Assembly: GCA_964392325.1 (NCBI GenBank)
Contig: CAYMPJ010000007.1
Coordinates: 88,716 to 152,715, forward strand
Origin: CALLPQ01 sp964392325
Lineage (GTDB): Bacteria; Pseudomonadota; Alphaproteobacteria; Caulobacterales; Parvularculaceae
Length of the DNA stretch: 64,000 nucleotides
Direction of reading: 5' to 3'
In this document: piece after piece, positions 46,287 through 54,482 of the stretch
Layout of the letters: each line of letters starts with the position of its first letter
Numbering within the stretch: the stretch's first letter is position 1
Program-made: the position numbers and the translations under genes
The notes under the pieces: generated by a model
Database searches by the model: none
Told to the model about the DNA's origin: nothing
What the model saw: the letters and a program-made list of their open reading frames with translations, nothing else

Positions 46287-46469
46287 TTATTCTTCAATGA
46301 TTTCAACCATGTGGGAGACTTTTCTTATCATGCCTCGCACAGATGGTGTATCTTCCAGTTCCCGCACTTTTCCCATTTTATTGAGACCAAGTCCAATCAG
46401 CGTTGCCCGCTGATCTTGTGGACGGCGAATAGGGCTGCCTGTCTGTTTAACTTTAAGTGTTTTAGCCAT
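46287..46469 (-). CDS. rpmD: 50S ribosomal protein L30
   Basis: 60 residues, the normal bacterial length. KVKQTGSPIRRPQDQRATLI, then GLGLNKMGKVRELEDTPSVR and the C-terminal VSHMVEIIEE match the family. It lies 5 bases after rpsE and 64 before rplO. Confidence 0.97.
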   Translation of the reverse strand: MAKTLKVKQTGSPIRRPQDQRATLIGLGLNKMGKVRELEDTPSVRGMIRKVSHMVEIIEE

Positions 46470-46474
46470 GAGTT

Positions 46475-47065
46475 TTATGCTCCCTCAGCAACAGCATCAG
46501 CTTCAACGGCTTCGGACTGGCGACGGGTAACAAGAATCTCGGAGACTTTCTTACCGCGCTTGGAAGCAATTGAACGGGGGCTGGTTTGGTTTTTCAGAGC
46601 GTCAATTGTTGCCCGAACCATATTATAAGGGTTCGCGGTACCGATAGATTTTGCAACAACATCCTGGACGCCCAATGTTTCAAAAATCGCACGCATGGGT
46701 CCGCCAGCAATAATACCGGTTCCAGGAGGCGCAGAACGCAGCACAACTTTACCGGCGCCATGACGACCATGGACATCATGATGCAGTGTGCGGCCCTCAC
46801 GAAGAGGTACACGGATCAAATTGCGCTTAGCTTCTTCACTGGCTTTACGGATCGCTTCAGGCACCTCGCGGGCTTTACCCTTGCCAAAACCAACACGGCC
46901 CTTTTGATCGCCAACAACGACGAGCGCAGCAAAACCGAAATTCTTACCGCCCTTAACAACCTTAGCAACACGATTAATCGCGACCAACTTGTCAACAAAC
47001 TCGTCGCGCTCTTCGCGATCATCGCCGCGTTTGCGGCCTCGGCCTCTTTTTTCTTCACGCGCCAT
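46475..47065 (-). CDS. rpsE: 30S ribosomal protein S5
   Basis: 196 residues. A charged N-terminal tail leads to the S5 RNA-binding domain (VDKLVAINRVAKVVKGGKNF, then DQKGRVGFGKGKAREVPEAI). The C-terminal domain has SAPPGTGIIAGGPMRAIFE. It carries an acidic Ala/Glu tail. It contributes to translational accuracy near the mRNA entry. Normal spc-operon position between rplR and rpmD. Confidence 0.98.
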   Translation of the reverse strand: MAREEKRGRGRKRGDDREERDEFVDKLVAINRVAKVVKGGKNFGFAALVVVGDQKGRVGFGKGKAREVPEAIRKASEEAKRNLIRVPLREGRTLHHDVHGRHGAGKVVLRSAPPGTGIIAGGPMRAIFETLGVQDVVAKSIGTANPYNMVRATIDALKNQTSPRSIASKRGKKVSEILVTRRQSEAVEADAVAEGA

Positions 47066-47108
47066 GTTCTATAACTCCTTTGCCCAAATCTTTCAGAATG
47101 TGAGCCAC

Positions 47109-47474
47109 TTAAAAATTCAATCCGGCTTCGCGCGCCGCTTCGGCTACGGCTTTTACCCGGCCATGATAAATATATCCACCCCGGTCAAAAACCACATCCT
47201 TGACGCCGGCTTTGATGGCACGTTCTGCTGCGATTTTGCCAACCTGTGTGGCGGCATTCACATCAGACCCTTTGCCAATTTTTGCTTTGATGTCAGCTTC
47301 CAATGAAGAAGCAGACGCAATGGTTTTACCCTCGCGATCATCAATAACCTGCACAGTGATATTTTTCGAAGACCGAAACACTGAGAGCCGCGCGCGGCCA
47401 TTATTGACTTTTGCGAGTTTAGAGCGAACCCGGCCACCGCGCCGTTTCAGCTTTGCTTTTGCTGTATCAACCAT
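47109..47474 (-). CDS. rplR: 50S ribosomal protein L18
   Basis: 121 residues; 5S rRNA-binding protein. RARLSVFRSSKNITVQVIDD, AAERAIKAGVKDVVFDRGGY and the ending AAREAGLNF are diagnostic. It lies between rplF and rpsE. Confidence 0.98.
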   Translation of the reverse strand: MVDTAKAKLKRRGGRVRSKLAKVNNGRARLSVFRSSKNITVQVIDDREGKTIASASSLEADIKAKIGKGSDVNAATQVGKIAAERAIKAGVKDVVFDRGGYIYHGRVKAVAEAAREAGLNF

Positions 47475-47531
47475 AATGTCTTTCCTTTAACACCTGATAT
47501 CCCGCCCAAAATAGAGCCAAGATCAACAGTA

Positions 47532-48065
47532 TTACTTTTTCTTACCTTCTTTACGGAAGATATACTCACCTTCATAACGCACGCCTTTGCCCTTATAGGG
47601 TTCTGGCGGACGAAAGGCTCTAATTTCTGCTGCAACCTGACCAACGCGCTGCTTGTCGATACCAGAGACAATCACTTCGGTCGGTTTTGGTGCTTCAATC
47701 TTGATGCCGTCGGGAACAGGATAATCAACATCGTGAGAAAATCCCAAAGCTAGTGAAAGGCTGGAGCCCTTCATCTGCGCCCGATAACCAACACCCTCAA
47801 GCTGCAAACGTTTTTCAAAACTGTTACCAACGCCGTGCACAAGATTAGCAATCCGTGTACGACACATGCCCCACATAGAGCGGGCCGGCTTAGACTGATC
47901 GACCGGTGTTACACTGACGCCATCATCCGTCATCGCAACTGTGCAAAGCTCGTGAACCACAAAGGTATCCTCACCTTTTGGGCCCTTGGCTTTCACACTC
48001 TGGCCATTGACCTCAACGGTCACACCGCTGGGAACAGCTATTGGTTTTTTTCCGATACGCGACAT
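47532..48065 (-). CDS. rplF: 50S ribosomal protein L6
   Basis: 177 residues with two related alpha/beta domains near the factor-binding site. MSRIGKKPIAVPSGVTVEVN opens the protein, and PPEPYKGKGVRYEGEYIFRK is the family signature near the C-terminus. Ordinary length and position. Confidence 0.98.
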   Translation of the reverse strand: MSRIGKKPIAVPSGVTVEVNGQSVKAKGPKGEDTFVVHELCTVAMTDDGVSVTPVDQSKPARSMWGMCRTRIANLVHGVGNSFEKRLQLEGVGYRAQMKGSSLSLALGFSHDVDYPVPDGIKIEAPKPTEVIVSGIDKQRVGQVAAEIRAFRPPEPYKGKGVRYEGEYIFRKEGKKK

Positions 48066-48122
48066 TGGCCTATCCTTTAAAATTCATCTCTACTTCACCA
48101 AAACAAAATATCCGGTACAAAA

Positions 48123-48518
48123 TTAATAAACCTGGCACAAAATCTCGCCGCCGACATTTGCATCGCGCGCAGCAGCATCAGACATCACACCTTTAGGCGT
48201 TGACAGGATTGAAATTCCCAATCCGTTACGCACTGGCGTTAATTCGTTAACGGAGGAATAAACCCGGCGACCAGGCTTGGAAATCCGTTTAATTGACTGG
48301 ATCACAGGTGCGCCTTCAGCATATTTTAGTTCAACTTCGAGTTGGGGTTTTTCGCCCTCTTTCTCTACGCGCGAATAACCGCGAATATAGCCTTCAGACT
48401 GCAAAACATCCAACACCCAGCCACGCAACTTGGAAGCAGGCACACTCATATTTGCGTGCTTGCGCATTTGCGCATTACGGATACGTGTTATCAAATCGCC
48501 TACGGGATCAGTAATCAT
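48123..48518 (-). CDS. rpsH: 30S ribosomal protein S8
   Basis: 131 residues; binds the central domain of 16S rRNA and in many bacteria represses the spc operon. MITDPVGDLITRIRNAQMRK and SILSTPKGVMSDAAARDANV are diagnostic. It lies 14 bases after rpsN. Confidence 0.98.
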   Translation of the reverse strand: MITDPVGDLITRIRNAQMRKHANMSVPASKLRGWVLDVLQSEGYIRGYSRVEKEGEKPQLEVELKYAEGAPVIQSIKRISKPGRRVYSSVNELTPVRNGLGISILSTPKGVMSDAAARDANVGGEILCQVY

Positions 48519-48532
48519 GGTCTAAAATCTCC

Positions 48533-48838
48533 CTACCAACTTGACTTCACAAGACCCGGAATTTTTCCATCCGAACCTAGTTGACGAAGCGCAATACGTG
48601 ACATTTTCATCTTGCGATAATAACCGCGTGGACGACCCGTAACCAAACAGCGATTACGAATTCTTGTCTTGGATGAATTACGTGGCAATTCAGCCATTTT
48701 CAGGCTTGCCATGAATTTCTCATCCGCAGGCGTATTTTCGTCCTTGATAATCGCTTTGAGCGCATCACGCTTAGCTTCATATTTTTCGGCTAAACGACGA
48801 CGTTTCAGATCGCGTTCTACCATTGCCTTTTTTGCCAT
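48533..48838 (-). CDS. rpsN: 30S ribosomal protein S14 (zinc-free long form)
   Basis: 101 residues. MAKKAMVERDLKRRRLAEKY and the C-terminal RNRCLVTGRPRGYYRKMKMS with SRIALRQLGSDGKIPGL show the C-minus long type; one cysteine only, so no zinc ribbon. The ATG at 48838 has AGGAG 7 bases upstream, better than the TTG one codon earlier. Confidence 0.97.
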   Translation of the reverse strand: MAKKAMVERDLKRRRLAEKYEAKRDALKAIIKDENTPADEKFMASLKMAELPRNSSKTRIRNRCLVTGRPRGYYRKMKMSRIALRQLGSDGKIPGLVKSSW

Positions 48839-48892
48839 CAATATTCTCCTATAAGACCGGTTTCCCGTAGCGGGACCTACCCTTGTTGGCGT

Positions 48893-49453
48893 TTAATTCT
48901 TGAACGGAAAGTTGAACTCTTTCAACAATGCCCGAGCTTCTTCATCATTATTTGCTGTCGTACACACAACAATATCCATGCCCCTGATTGTATCGACTTT
49001 GTCATAGTCAATCTCAGGAAATACTAATTGTTCTTTAAGGCCCATGGCATAATTGCCACGCCCATCAAAACTTTTCGGATTCAGGCCGCGAAAGTCACGC
49101 ACCCGAGGCAACGCAATCGTCACCAACCGGTCAATAAATTCATACATACGATCTTTACGCAAAGTCACCTTCACGCCGATCGCCATATCCTCGCGCAATT
49201 TAAAACCCGCGATTGATTTTTTAGCTTTCGTAACCAGCGGCTTTTGGCCAGCGATCAAGATCATATCATTGTAAGCAGCTTCAACCGCCTTACGATCATT
49301 TACCGCTCCGCCAACACCCATGTTAAGGACGACCTTATCAAGTTTTGGCATCATCATCGGGTTGGCATATTTGAACTGCTCGTTCATTTTGCCTTTGATG
49401 ACATCACTATATTGCGTCTTGAGACGCGGAACATATGTTGCAGCTTCAGCCAT
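48893..49453 (-). CDS. rplE: 50S ribosomal protein L5
   Basis: 186 residues; central-protuberance protein binding 5S rRNA. VPRLKTQYSDVIKGKMNEQF, VLNMGVGGAVNDRKAVEAA and IDYDKVDTIRGMDIVVCTTA are typical. Its start overlaps the rplX stop by 8 bases, indicating coupled translation. Confidence 0.98.
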   Translation of the reverse strand: MAEAATYVPRLKTQYSDVIKGKMNEQFKYANPMMMPKLDKVVLNMGVGGAVNDRKAVEAAYNDMILIAGQKPLVTKAKKSIAGFKLREDMAIGVKVTLRKDRMYEFIDRLVTIALPRVRDFRGLNPKSFDGRGNYAMGLKEQLVFPEIDYDKVDTIRGMDIVVCTTANNDEEARALLKEFNFPFKN

Positions 49454-49763
49454 TGATTACCTCACCGGACTTTTTAGCAAAACGAACTTTCTTGCCATTG
49501 TCCCCAATTTTAAAACCAACTCGCGTAGCGCCGCCTTTTTTAGGGTCAACCAACGCAACATTGGAAATATGCAATTTTGCTTCACGGGCGATAATGCCCC
49601 CTTGAGTGCTTTGTGTCTGTTTGGTGTGACGCTTGATCATGTTCACACCCTGGACAGTCACGCGGTCTTCTTGAGGATGAACTGACAGTACATCGCCCTC
49701 TTTCCCGCGATCTTTACCGGCGAGAATAGTAACCCGGTCACCTTTTTTAATTTTTGCGGCCAT
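49446..49763 (-). CDS. rplX: 50S ribosomal protein L24
   Basis: 105 residues with the N-terminal KOW motif (KIKKGDRVTILAGKDRGKEG). An early assembly protein at the exit-tunnel side. It lies 15 bases after rplN and overlaps rplE. Confidence 0.98.
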   Translation of the reverse strand: MAAKIKKGDRVTILAGKDRGKEGDVLSVHPQEDRVTVQGVNMIKRHTKQTQSTQGGIIAREAKLHISNVALVDPKKGGATRVGFKIGDNGKKVRFAKKSGEVING

Positions 49764-49778
49764 TCTTCTAAAACCTCA

Positions 49779-50147
49779 CTACAGCACTTCAGGAGCCAGA
49801 GAGACGATCTTCATATGGTTTGCAGCGCGCAATTCACGCGTTACAGGGCCAAAGATACGTGTACCAACTGGTTCCTTATTGGCATTAATCAAAACAGCAG
49901 CATTGCCGTCAAAACGGATAGCTGATCCATCGCGCCGGTTGATGGCTTTTGCGGTACGAACCACCACAGCCTTCATAACAGCACCTTTTTTAACACGCCC
50001 GCGCGGCGCCGCCTCTTTTACGGAGACAACGATAATATCCCCAACAGAGGCATATTTACGCTTCGCGCCGCCCAGTACTTTGATGCATTGCACCTTTTTA
50101 GCACCGGAATTATCGGCCACGTCCAACACTGTTTGCATCTGGATCAT
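49779..50147 (-). CDS. rplN: 50S ribosomal protein L14
   Basis: 122 residues, the invariant L14 length. MIQMQTVLDVADNSGAKKVQ and DIIVVSVKEAAPRGRVKKG are diagnostic. It lies on the subunit interface. First gene of the spc part, about 80 bases after rpsQ. Confidence 0.98.
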   Translation of the reverse strand: MIQMQTVLDVADNSGAKKVQCIKVLGGAKRKYASVGDIIVVSVKEAAPRGRVKKGAVMKAVVVRTAKAINRRDGSAIRFDGNAAVLINANKEPVGTRIFGPVTRELRAANHMKIVSLAPEVL

Positions 50148-50228
50148 ATTGATCTTCCTTTGACAGAAACCTGCCTAATCTTCACTTTACATCATCCATG
50201 GGGTGCCAGTGACAGCCCACTTTAAAAC

Positions 50229-50471
50229 TTAACCTTTAGAGCCAGCGCCGATCACTTCCCAGCGCTTCAATTTCGACTTTGGCGCACATTCCTGAATACG
50301 TACAAGATCGCCAGCTTTGAACTGGTTCTTCTCGTCATGTGCGTGAAAGCGTTTCGAGCGACGCACAGTTTTCTTCAACAATGGGTGCGTAAAGATACGC
50401 TCCACACTGACAACTACTGTCTTCTCGCCTTTGTCGCTCACCACAGAGCCTTGCATAATTCGTTTTGGCAT
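50229..50471 (-). CDS. rpsQ: 30S ribosomal protein S17
   Basis: 80 residues, an OB-fold primary 16S rRNA binder. MPKRIMQGSVVSDKGEKTVV and GDLVRIQECAPKSKLKRWEV match the family. It lies 52 bases after rpmC. Confidence 0.98.
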   Translation of the reverse strand: MPKRIMQGSVVSDKGEKTVVVSVERIFTHPLLKKTVRRSKRFHAHDEKNQFKAGDLVRIQECAPKSKLKRWEVIGAGSKG

Positions 50472-50523
50472 CGTCTAAAATTCCTCATAACGCCCTCTCC
50501 GGGCGCAAACTATTGGGCCGGAT

Positions 50524-50718
50524 CTAATTCGCCGCCGACTTTTGCCCAAGAATGGTTTTCACCCGGGCAATATCTCGTTTAACCAAATCAACCTGATGGG
50601 TTTTCTCCAACTGCCCGGAAGCAGCCTGAAACCGCAGATTGAACTGCTCTTTTTTCAATTGCAAAAGCTTGTCCTGCAATTCGTCAACCGTCAGATCACG
50701 CACTTCACTGGCTTTCAT
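50524..50718 (-). CDS. rpmC: 50S ribosomal protein L29
   Basis: 64 residues, two long helices at the exit tunnel where SRP and trigger factor dock. LTVDELQDKLLQLKKEQFNL and the KRDIARVKTILGQK segment are diagnostic. 11 bases after rplP. Confidence 0.97.
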   Translation of the reverse strand: MKASEVRDLTVDELQDKLLQLKKEQFNLRFQAASGQLEKTHQVDLVKRDIARVKTILGQKSAAN

Positions 50719-50729
50719 CGCTCTTGCTC

Positions 50730-51143
50730 CTATTCACCAATACGGCGGACAATACGGGTCTTGATGGGCAATTTAGCTGCCCCAAGCTCCAACGCATGAC
50801 GCGCAACATCTTCTGGCACACCATCAACTTCGAACATGATCCGGCCAGGCTTAACCCGCGCCGCCCAATATTCTGGTGTACCCTTACCTTTACCCATCCG
50901 GACCTCGGTTGGCTTCTTGGAAACCGGCACATCAGGGAAAATTCTGATCCATACCCGGCCAGCCCGTTTCATTGCACGGGTAATCGCACGACGGGTCGCC
51001 TCGATCTGACGTGACGTAATCCGTTCTGGCTCCATGGCTTTGAGACCATAAGATCCAAAATTCAAAGTACTGCCGCCTTTGGCAACGCCTTTGATACGAC
51101 CTTTGTGCTGTTTGCGGAACTTGGTCCGTTTCGGTTGCAGCAT
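50730..51143 (-). CDS. rplP: 50S ribosomal protein L16
   Basis: 137 residues; binds near the A-site tRNA elbow. MLQPKRTKFRKQHKGRIKG, SRQIEATRRAITRAMKRAG and RMGKGKGTPEYWAARVKPGR are diagnostic. It lies between rpsC and rpmC. Confidence 0.98.
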   Translation of the reverse strand: MLQPKRTKFRKQHKGRIKGVAKGGSTLNFGSYGLKAMEPERITSRQIEATRRAITRAMKRAGRVWIRIFPDVPVSKKPTEVRMGKGKGTPEYWAARVKPGRIMFEVDGVPEDVARHALELGAAKLPIKTRIVRRIGE

Positions 51144-51230
51144 CTTAAACTCTCTCCAGCCCGTCTATCGGGCATTATAATCAAATCTTCTAAACTCAGC
51201 CCCGAAAATAATCCGGGTCAAAATCAAATC

Positions 51231-51962
51231 CTAACGATCACCTTGTGGCCGGCCACCTTGAGGACGACGATCATTACCGCCGCCACCACCTGTTTGGGCT
51301 TCGATCAAGCGGCGTTCTTGTGCCATTGGATCATGCTCAAGTATCTCACCTTTAAAAATCCAGACCTTGATACCGATAGCACCATAAGTTGTCCGCGCTG
51401 TCGCAACGCCATAATCAATATCGGCGCGCAACGTATGAAGTGGCACACGCCCTTCACGATACCATTCGGTACGCGCAATCTCTGCGCCGCCAAGACGGCC
51501 CGCAACATTCACGCGAATACCAAGACCGCCCATGCGCTGTGCAGTTTGCATGCCGCGCTTCATCGCCCGGCGAAACGCAACACGGCGCTCAAGCTGTTGG
51601 GCAATATTCTCGGCAACCAATGTTGAATCAATTTCCGGCTTGCGGATTTCAACAATATTCAAGAATGTTTCAGATGATGAAAGAACCATCAATTCCTGAC
51701 GCAATTTTTCAATGTCGGCACCCTTTTTACCAATCACCACACCAGGGCGAGCGGTGTAAATTGTCACCCGGCATTTTTTGTGAGGGCGCTCGATAACGAT
51801 GCGGGAAATGCCAGCACCATCGAGTTTTTTCTCAAGATACTTACGGATCGCAAGATCTTCATGAAGAAGATCACCATAAGTGCCTTTATCAGCATACCAA
51901 CGTGAGTCCCATGTACGGTTGACGCCGAGGCGCAGACCAATCGGGTTTACTTTCTGACCCAT
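51231..51962 (-). CDS. rpsC: 30S ribosomal protein S3
   Basis: 243 residues with an N-terminal domain (MGQKVNPIGLRLGVNRTWDS), a KH-type RNA-binding domain (RPGVVIGKKGADIEKLRQEL) and a C-terminal S3 domain. A Gly/Arg/Gln-rich tail follows (GGGGGNDRRPQGG). It forms the mRNA entry tunnel. Its ATG shares one base with the rplV stop codon. Confidence 0.98.
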   Translation of the reverse strand: MGQKVNPIGLRLGVNRTWDSRWYADKGTYGDLLHEDLAIRKYLEKKLDGAGISRIVIERPHKKCRVTIYTARPGVVIGKKGADIEKLRQELMVLSSSETFLNIVEIRKPEIDSTLVAENIAQQLERRVAFRRAMKRGMQTAQRMGGLGIRVNVAGRLGGAEIARTEWYREGRVPLHTLRADIDYGVATARTTYGAIGIKVWIFKGEILEHDPMAQERRLIEAQTGGGGGNDRRPQGGRPQGDR

Positions 51963-52342
51963 TAGGCGGCCTCCTCATTCTCTTTTACGACAATCGTAAT
52001 TTCGGCAAACGGTTTCAAAATTTTGCCAGTACGACCACGTGCTCGTGGACGCCAACGCTTAATCACCATGTTTTTTCCAACAAACGCCTTATCGACAACC
52101 AATGCATCAATATCCAGATTATGATTATTCTCTGCATTCGCGATAGCGCTCTCCAGAACCTTCTTAACATTGAGCGCGACGCGTTTGCGCGAGAATGTCA
52201 AATCGGCCAGCGCTTTATCAACTTTCTTGCCACGGATCATTTCAGCAACCAGATTTAGCTTTTGCGGAGATGTCTTGATCATCTTCCCTTTGGCCATCGC
52301 CTGATTGTCCGCATAGCGGCGCTCATTTTTAGCTTTACCCAT
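51962..52342 (-). CDS. rplV: 50S ribosomal protein L22
   Basis: 126 residues. SPQKLNLVAEMIRGKKVDKA is the start of the fold and KRWRPRARGRTGKILKP is the long beta-hairpin tip lining the exit tunnel. It shares one base with rpsC and follows rpsS by 43 bases. Confidence 0.98.
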   Translation of the reverse strand: MGKAKNERRYADNQAMAKGKMIKTSPQKLNLVAEMIRGKKVDKALADLTFSRKRVALNVKKVLESAIANAENNHNLDIDALVVDKAFVGKNMVIKRWRPRARGRTGKILKPFAEITIVVKENEEAA

Positions 52343-52385
52343 GGTGACTTTCCTAAATCCTAAATCCCAAACTACCTATATCGAT

Positions 52386-52664
52386 TTATTTCCGGCGGGC
52401 TTTTTTATCAGCGCCATGACCGTAATAAGTCCGCGTAGGTGAAAATTCGCCAAGCTTATGACCAACCATATCTTCAGTAATATGAACCGGTACAAATTTT
52501 TGACCATTGTAAACATTGAAAGTGAGCCCAACAAATTGTGGCAGCACTGTTGAACGACGAGACCAAGTTTTGATCCCCCCTTTGTGCGCACCACCAGATG
52601 CTTCATCTGCCTTTTTAAGCAGATAGCGATCCACAAATGGGCCTTTCCAAACAGAACGTGACAT
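52386..52664 (-). CDS. rpsS: 30S ribosomal protein S19
   Basis: 92 residues, head protein pairing with S13. MSRSVWKGPFVDRYLLKKAD and VGHKLGEFSPTRTYYGHGAD are diagnostic. It lies 19 bases after rplB. Confidence 0.98.
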   Translation of the reverse strand: MSRSVWKGPFVDRYLLKKADEASGGAHKGGIKTWSRRSTVLPQFVGLTFNVYNGQKFVPVHITEDMVGHKLGEFSPTRTYYGHGADKKARRK

Positions 52665-52683
52665 AACTACTTCTCCGGTTCGC

Positions 52684-53520
52684 CTATTTCTTGCGTGCGT
52701 GACGCGAGCGAATGATTAACTTGTTAGATGGTTTATTCTTATCGCGCGTACGCGCACCTTTTGTTGGTTTACCCCAAGGCGTAACCGGATGGCGCCCACC
52801 GGATGTACGGCCCTCACCACCACCATGAGGGTGATCAACCGGGTTCATAACAACACCGCGAACAGATGGGCGCTTGCCTTTATGGCGCATACGTCCTGCT
52901 TTACCCATGTTCTGGTTCATATTATCAGCATTGGAAACAGCGCCGATTGTAGCCATGCACTCACCAGAGATCAGACGAACTTCGCCGGACTGAAGGCGAA
53001 TTTGTGCCATACCACCATCGCGTCCAACAAGCTGAGCGTAAGCACCAGCAGCGCGAGCAAGCTGGGCACCCTTGCCCGGCTTCATTTCCAGATTATGAAC
53101 AATCGTTCCCACAGGGATGTTTTTAAGATACATCGCATTACCGGGCTTAATATCAGCCTTGGCACTTGCGATAACCTTATCACCGGCTTTTAAGCGCTGA
53201 GGGGCGATAATGTAAGAAAGCTCACCATCGAGATATTTAATCAATGCAATAAACGCTGTACGATTTGGATCATATTCCAACCGCTCAACTTTTGCTTCCA
53301 CGTCAAATTTACGACGCTTGAAATCAATCTTGCGGTAAGCGCGCTTAACGCCCCCGCCGCGACGACGCATTGTAATACGTCCATGATTATTACGACCACC
53401 TTTTGACTTCAAACCTTCGGTCAAAGTTTTCTCAGGCTTGCCGTCCCATAGCTCACTGCGATCGACCAGAACAAGCTGGCGACGGCTGGGTGTAGTCGGG
53501 TTGAATTTTCTTAACGCCAT
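52684..53520 (-). CDS. rplB: 50S ribosomal protein L2
   Basis: 278 residues; essential for peptidyl-transferase centre assembly. NNHGRITMRRRGGGVKRAYR, then GKAGRMRHKGKRPSVRGVVM with the MNPVDHPHGGGEGRTSGG loop reaching the active-centre region. Normal length. Confidence 0.98.
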   Translation of the reverse strand: MALRKFNPTTPSRRQLVLVDRSELWDGKPEKTLTEGLKSKGGRNNHGRITMRRRGGGVKRAYRKIDFKRRKFDVEAKVERLEYDPNRTAFIALIKYLDGELSYIIAPQRLKAGDKVIASAKADIKPGNAMYLKNIPVGTIVHNLEMKPGKGAQLARAAGAYAQLVGRDGGMAQIRLQSGEVRLISGECMATIGAVSNADNMNQNMGKAGRMRHKGKRPSVRGVVMNPVDHPHGGGEGRTSGGRHPVTPWGKPTKGARTRDKNKPSNKLIIRSRHARKK

Positions 53521-53562
53521 GATGGTGTTTTCCGTATTCGTCGTTTCGTAAATTAAGAGCTT

Positions 53563-53865
53563 CTATAGCCCTGTCGTAATATCAATCGAGTGACCGTCTT
53601 CAAGCGTGATGATGGCCTTTTTAACAGTTGAGCGTTTGTAGCGGTGACCGCGAAACACTTTTATTTTGCCTTTATTGCGCAGCGTATTCACGCTTTTGAC
53701 TTTAACCTTGAACAAAGCCTCAACAGCTTCGCTGATTTCAGGCTTCGTTGCCTCCAAAGGTACGCGAAAAACAATCTGGTTGTTCTCACCAGCCATTGTT
53801 GTCTTCTCGGTAATGATCGGCGCGAGAAGTGTATTGTAATATTTTTCTACAGGTGCGGCGCTCAT
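53563..53865 (-). CDS. rplW: 50S ribosomal protein L23
   Basis: 100 residues; exit-site docking protein for trigger factor and SRP. NTLLAPIITEKTTMAGENNQ and VKVKSVNTLRNKGKIKVFRG are family segments. Its start overlaps the rplD stop by 4 bases. Confidence 0.98.
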   Translation of the reverse strand: MSAAPVEKYYNTLLAPIITEKTTMAGENNQIVFRVPLEATKPEISEAVEALFKVKVKSVNTLRNKGKIKVFRGHRYKRSTVKKAIITLEDGHSIDITTGL

Positions 53866-54482
53866 TTCAGCCTCGCTTCCAGGCCTTCGACAGCCGATTT
53901 GGTTAAAACAAGTTTATCAGCACGCAGAATATCATAAACGTTTGCGCCCATAACCGGTAACACATTAACGTTTGGAATATTACGTGTGGCAAGGCCAAAA
54001 CCATCATCGACTTTGGCATCCACGATCAGCGCATTATCAAGGCCAAGCTTACCAAAAGCACTGGCCAATGTTCTGGTTTTTACATCTTCCAGTACAGCAT
54101 CATCGATAACGATAAGTTCACCAGCACCCTGCTTTGCAGAGAGCGCATGACAAAGCCCGAGACGACGTACTTTTTTAGGTAGGTCAATTGCGTGGCTACG
54201 CGGACGAGGCCCATGGGCTTTACCACCACCAACAAAAATCGGCGCACGGCGATTACCATGACGGGCACCGCCGCCACCTTTTTGGTTGCCAAATTTCTTA
54301 CCTGTACGGCTTACCTCATTACGCTCTTGCGCATGATGGGTGCCCTGCTGGCGTTTTGCCTGTTGATAGACCACACAGCGGTGTAGAATATCCTTGCGAG
54401 GCTCAAGACCAAAAATAGCATCATCAAGATCAATCGATCCTGATTTTTTTGCTGTATCAAAGGAGATAATATCAGCTTTCAT
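53862..54482 (-). CDS. rplD: 50S ribosomal protein L4
   Basis: 206 residues; its basic loop (TGKKFGNQKGGGGARHGNRR) reaches the exit tunnel. LPKKVRRLGLCHALSAKQGA and VLPVMGANVYDILRADKLVL complete the fold. In enterobacteria L4 autoregulates this operon, but no comparable leader is visible here. It shares one base with the rplC stop. Confidence 0.98.
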   Translation of the reverse strand: MKADIISFDTAKKSGSIDLDDAIFGLEPRKDILHRCVVYQQAKRQQGTHHAQERNEVSRTGKKFGNQKGGGGARHGNRRAPIFVGGGKAHGPRPRSHAIDLPKKVRRLGLCHALSAKQGAGELIVIDDAVLEDVKTRTLASAFGKLGLDNALIVDAKVDDGFGLATRNIPNVNVLPVMGANVYDILRADKLVLTKSAVEGLEARLK